Shown here piece after piece: positions 62,073-64,000 of a stretch of DNA of 64,000 nucleotides. This stretch comes from Thelonectria olida. Lineage: Eukaryota > Ascomycota > Sordariomycetes > Hypocreales > Nectriaceae. The DNA is taken from contig JAGPYM010000024.1 of assembly GCA_020736575.1 (NCBI GenBank), positions 372,001 through 436,000 on the forward strand, read 5' to 3'. The notes below the pieces were generated by a model that was not told the origin of the DNA, did not search any database, and saw only the letters and a list, made by a program, of their open reading frames with translations. The position numbers and the translations under genes are program-made. Every line of letters starts with the position of its first letter. The first letter of the stretch is position 1.

Positions 62073-62352
62073 ATGGAGTTCACGAGAGCGGAACTTGCCG
62101 AGCTTTCAGAAATAAGGCGGCACAGTCAGTAGCACTATTCCTTGGCTTTCTATTACTAACATCATGATAGACGCCAACCGTCGGGAAAAAATGTTCGAAG
62201 AAGTACGCCGCCTCACAAGGTCACCACAACCTTTGAATCCAAGAACGAAAGAGCGTCGACTACCATGGAGCAAAGACATGAAACACCTGTATTGGAGGCT
62301 GGAAGAAGCACTCAAATCATTCATGGGGACCAGGCGCCCCGTTACGCAATGA
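62073..62352 (+). CDS. Novel small basic protein (77 aa), two exons
   Basis: Exons 62,073-62,124 and 62,171-62,352 with a 46-base intron (GTCAGT...TGATAG, branch TTACTAAC) in frame. It reads MEFTRAELAELSEIRRH, then NANRREKMFEEVRRLTR, KERRLPWSKDMKHLYWRLEE and ALKSFMGTRRP. A short, highly charged helical protein without a recognised domain. Support is only splice signals and composition. The spacer 61,801-62,072 has nothing else. Confidence 0.4.
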
Positions 62353-62655
62353 TGGATGAGATTTCCCCTCGGACTTAGCTAGCTCATCGACAGCCCGGAG
62401 CGCAAGCGTATTGAATTCATGCGTCTAAGCGATGCACTGCCACCTTTCAGATTTGTCATTCCGAGGTTTGGCGCAAGAAAATACGGGGATGAATGTTCTG
62501 TCACAGTCAATTATCTTCATTCCCTAGCAAGTCTTAAACAGGGGAGCAGAACTGGATAAATCCGTACCTGTATCATCATAGCCGCTGCAGTGGATAACGC
62601 GGAAACGGTCCCAGAAAAAGTCTAGACGTGTGATTGGCTGTACAAATCATATCCC

Positions 62656-62784
62656 CAAATTTGGAAATCGCCGACTGACCCGCACAACAGGCTGGTTCAT
62701 AGCCCAATCAATCATCCCCTCTATCTCCACTTCTCTAACTCCGAACACGAGCATTGCTGATGGCCAGACCGCATGCCGACCACC
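62656..62784 (+). repeat. Dispersed repeat, copy 2
   Basis: Shares GAAATCGCCGAC, then CCCAATCAATCATCC, then CTCTAACTCCGAACACGAGC and the GACCGCATGCCGACCACC end with 39,811-39,968, which is on the other strand. About 85-90 percent identical by eye over the common blocks. Confidence 0.8.
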
Positions 62785-63054
62785 CTCCTCTTTCATCAAC
62801 CAACAACGGGCATGACCAGTCTGCACACCATCATGGCCTAACTTGAGCGGTTAACCATTGGCTCGCACCACACCGAGGGAATGAGCTATTGCGCCAGCAT
62901 GGATGCACGACACGCTCCCAGTCGACGATTTCCCCACACATTCGGCGACAGAATCTTGCCGCGCCCGCTCCAACGCGACCGTGAATAGTGACCGCCGCGG
63001 CCTCCTAATTTCCCTGAATTCTCTCTTGATTTCATCTCCTAGCAATGGTCGCTC

Positions 63055-63555
63055 ATGGCGAGACCATACAACCAAAAGCGACACCGCGCCGACGAGCCCT
63101 CGCATCAAGACGATCCTACGAACGGTCGAAAGAGACAACGCACCGACGAGTCTTCGCATCAGGACAACCACCCGACAAAGGAACCGAGTTGGCAATATCC
63201 GCCTGAGTTTTGGGACAGACTGTCCAAGATTCCCCTCATCCACAGCGCCGTAGAAGAACTCGAAAAGCGCACCTATACTCGACCGTCCCGTCCTTCGCCT
63301 CCAACAGAGCTTGCGCAAAACTCTAGTGGCAGCGGGTGTAAGGAGCTTGCTCGATTTGCTGGAAGAACCAGTGGTATCTCTATATGGTCATGGTTGGCGC
63401 TTACTGTCGACCATGAAGTCCGACTACGCGACAAGGGCGACGCGGAATGGACGTGGAATGGACGCGGACACGATGACCCTCCGGCATATGTGACGCTGGG
63501 TCGAGATGGGCAGGCAGATAACTGTAGCCAATCATTTGTACTGCCAACTCAATGA
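63055..63555 (+). CDS. Member of a repeated fungal gene family (QYPPEFWDRLSKI type)
   Basis: Intronless 166-residue frame. Two tandem basic/hydrophilic units (RADEPSHQDDPTNGRK, RTDESSHQDNHPTKEP) precede WQYPPEFWDRLSKIPLIHSA and VEELEKRTYTRPSRPS, then KELARFAGRTSGIS and a C-terminal part with poorly conserved sequence. From memory the PPEFWDxLSKI plus LARFAR signature belongs to a multi-copy family in Eurotiales and dermatophytes of unknown function, often in repeat-rich regions. Here LARFAG is a variant, so this copy is diverged. It lies just downstream of the dispersed repeat copy at 62.7 kb. Confidence 0.5.
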   Translation: MARPYNQKRHRADEPSHQDDPTNGRKRQRTDESSHQDNHPTKEPSWQYPPEFWDRLSKIPLIHSAVEELEKRTYTRPSRPSPPTELAQNSSGSGCKELARFAGRTSGISIWSWLALTVDHEVRLRDKGDAEWTWNGRGHDDPPAYVTLGRDGQADNCSQSFVLPTQ

Positions 63556-64000
63556 TGGCTTATCGATGAGATGTCTTACTCTACGTGTCGATTTATCAAG
63601 GGTATTGTCTTCGTGGGGCTGACATGCGCATAAAGGAGCAAGGAAGGGGGCTTCGTGTAACAATGGGGAATCGTGGAGCACCCATAAGGATCATCCGACA
63701 TCCGAGCATCGCCAAAATCAATCCGGCTTTAGACTTAATGAGGCACTGCTGATTATCCGTTGAGTGGTCATTTTGGAGTATGTCTCCTGCGGGGTGAGGC
63801 TCCTTTGCCACAGACAATCGAAGAACTCTCCCGTCACTACGAGGAGGGTATAAAGATGACAGCCAGAATGAATCAGAGTAGACCCCTTGAGGCTGCTTAA
63901 TAACGTAGCACAGTCGCGTCGTCGACAAATGGGGTAAAGTCTACACAGCCACACCATTACTAAGCCGCACAGTCATGCACCGGAATTCCATTTATCGTAG
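63556..64000. other. Right edge without supported gene
   Basis: Short minus-strand frames at 63,596-63,957 have no recognisable features. Confidence 0.4.

Noticed and set aside
1..64000. Search for a DUF3435 tyrosine-recombinase captain, other transposases, reverse transcriptase or integrase
   Set aside because: No frame shows these domains. Absence here does not exclude a captain outside the window.

Overview
This window looks like nuclear DNA of a filamentous ascomycete, most likely Aspergillus/Penicillium-like (Eurotiales). The support is many genes split by 42-76 nt GT-AG introns with CTAAC/CTGAC-type branch sites, long untranslated stretches, and fungal-only protein families (DUF3723, DUF3716, fungal ferric reductase, patatin-like and AAA families). 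No bacterial operons, rRNA genes or CRISPR arrays are visible. The organism call is inferred from family composition only.

Layout. (1) 1-9.5 kb: an ankyrin protein, a decayed NLR (alpha/beta-hydrolase plus NB-ARC) pseudogene, a gene-poor 2.2 kb stretch, a secreted cysteine-rich protein and a decaying Ulp1-like protease gene. (2) 10.4-34.5 kb: a dense accessory block with a DUF3723 protein, a small four-helix membrane protein, several short coiled-coil proteins, a secreted Ser/Thr-rich protein, a 40-bp minisatellite, a patatin-like protein (PLP) with a degenerate active site, a MADS-box-like protein, a ferric reductase (FRE), a 1191-residue proline-rich protein flanked by coiled-coil genes, a 21-copy ATTGG (CCAAT-box) array in a divergent promoter, and a DUF3716-sirtuin fusion. 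(3) 34.6-41.2 kb: C2H2 finger array, dispersed repeat-family genes, ankyrin-like and kinase relics. (4) 42-48 kb: a tail-to-tail C2H2/unknown pair bracketed by TTGGCTCATT arrays, and an intact eight-exon AAA ATPase. (5) 49.3-64 kb: an intact M16 metallopeptidase (Ste23/insulysin type, probably core genome), a Myb-like gene, a C2H2 gene, a PHD-finger-like gene, small novel genes and copies of dispersed repeats.

Main interpretation: NLR, DUF3723, PLP and FRE are the four classic accessory-gene classes of Starship giant transposons, and all four lie within 2.7-25.1 kb. No DUF3435 captain recombinase is visible, so this is best read as the interior, or a decayed part, of a Starship-like element that passes into more ordinary chromosome near 48-49 kb. 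A second theme is expansion of ATTGG-containing repeats upstream of several accessory genes, mostly in the same orientation relative to the gene.
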